From: an uncultured Collinsella sp.
Lineage (GTDB): Bacteria > Actinomycetota > Coriobacteriia > Coriobacteriales > Coriobacteriaceae
Assembly (NCBI GenBank): GCA_959020035.1
Contig: CAUEQX010000112.1
Location: 1 to 5,942 of the forward strand
Length of the DNA: 5,942 bases
Direction of reading: 5' to 3'
Part shown: piece after piece, positions 5,842 to 5,942 of the stretch
Layout of the letters: every line of letters starts with the position of its first letter
How positions within the stretch are numbered: the stretch's first letter is position 1
Program-made: the position numbers and the translations under genes
The notes under the pieces: generated by a model
Database searches by the model: none
Seen by the model: only the letters and a program-made list of their open reading frames with translations
What the model was told of the DNA's origin: nothing

Positions 5842-5942
5842 ATGCTGAAATTCCTTAACGCGCTCGCCGCCCTCGCGGCGGTGGGCTCGTTCGTCATCGC
5901 GTTTCTTGACTCGTATGAGGTTCGGTTTAAGGTCCGTAGGCG
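5842..5942 (+). CDS. Small single-helix membrane protein with basic tail, 3' end outside the window
   Basis: I do not recognise this family. The ATG follows a strong RBS. The 33 visible complete codons give a short start MLK and an unbroken hydrophobic helix (about residues 4-22, FLNALAALAAVGSFVIAFL), then DSYEVRFKVRR. From residue 17 on, the DNA is identical to the broken copy at 5408. If the tail is also shared, the full product is 51 residues, with 18 more residues rich in Arg and Lys. The helix would sit in the cytoplasmic membrane, with the basic tail probably inside by the positive-inside rule. A LexA-like box upstream suggests induction by DNA damage. Candidates are a small stress peptide, a division inhibitor or a TisB-like membrane toxin. 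It could also be the N-terminus of a longer protein. The function is unknown. Confidence 0.65.
   Translation, partial: MLKFLNALAALAAVGSFVIAFLDSYEVRFKVRR
5888..5942 (+). repeat. 55-bp exact direct repeat, copy 2
   Basis: It is identical to 5408-5462 and reaches the last base of the window, so its true right end is unseen. Here it lies inside the intact small gene, from the third base of codon 16 to past codon 33. Confidence 0.97.

Noticed and set aside
5408..5942. Direct repeats as attL/attR of an integrated element
   Set aside because: Only 480 bp lie between the copies, with no integrase or cargo, and the pilus operon lies outside them. Tandem duplication or an assembly loop explains the pattern better.
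1..5942. CRISPR array, tRNA or rRNA genes, insertion sequence
   Set aside because: No regularly spaced short repeats, no cloverleaf, no rRNA-like stretch and no transposase-like frame was seen on either strand.

Overview
The window carries the end of a sortase-dependent pilus (fimbrial) operon of a Gram-positive bacterium. After it comes a short spacer holding a broken gene copy and the start of a small membrane-protein gene. All recognisable genes are on the + strand. Three consecutive products end in a cell-wall sorting signal (LPxTG-like motif, hydrophobic segment, basic tail), which fits only a Gram-positive host. Strong AGGAGG-type ribosome binding sites, a GTG start, one very GC-rich gene and FctA/SpaA-type surface proteins point to an actinobacterium. 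I favour a gut Coriobacteriia member such as a Collinsella or Olsenella relative, but that is inference.

Layout. 2-1693: the C-terminal 563 residues of a large surface adhesin or tip pilin, with a probable beta-solenoid part, two FctA-like isopeptide domains and LPLSG. 1686-3356: a GC-rich SpaA-type pilin of 556 aa ending in MPSTG; it overlaps the first gene by 8 nt and is probably translationally coupled to it. 3465-5231: a SpaA-type pilin of 588 aa ending in LPLTG, probably the backbone subunit. 5333-5369: a strong rho-independent terminator that ends the operon. No sortase gene lies in the window, so the enzyme joining these subunits must be upstream or elsewhere.

Right end. 5408-5514 reads as the start-less 3' half of a small gene, with its own stop codon and a terminator hairpin (5516-5543). 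The intact 5' half of the same gene starts at 5842, behind a good RBS and about 100 bp downstream of a LexA-like SOS box (5726-5739). The two copies share an exact 55-bp direct repeat (5408-5462 and 5888-5942) that runs to the last base of the window. Joining copy 2 to the tail of copy 1 predicts a 51-residue protein with one membrane helix and a strongly basic tail. This is either a real tandem duplication beside the pilus locus or, because the overlap is exactly 55 bp and ends at the window edge, an assembly-graph effect.

How the genes work together: the three pilus proteins would be exported by Sec, cross-linked internally by Lys-Asn isopeptide bonds, joined by a class C sortase and anchored to the cell wall as an adhesive fibre. 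The small downstream gene looks like a separate transcription unit, possibly induced by DNA damage.
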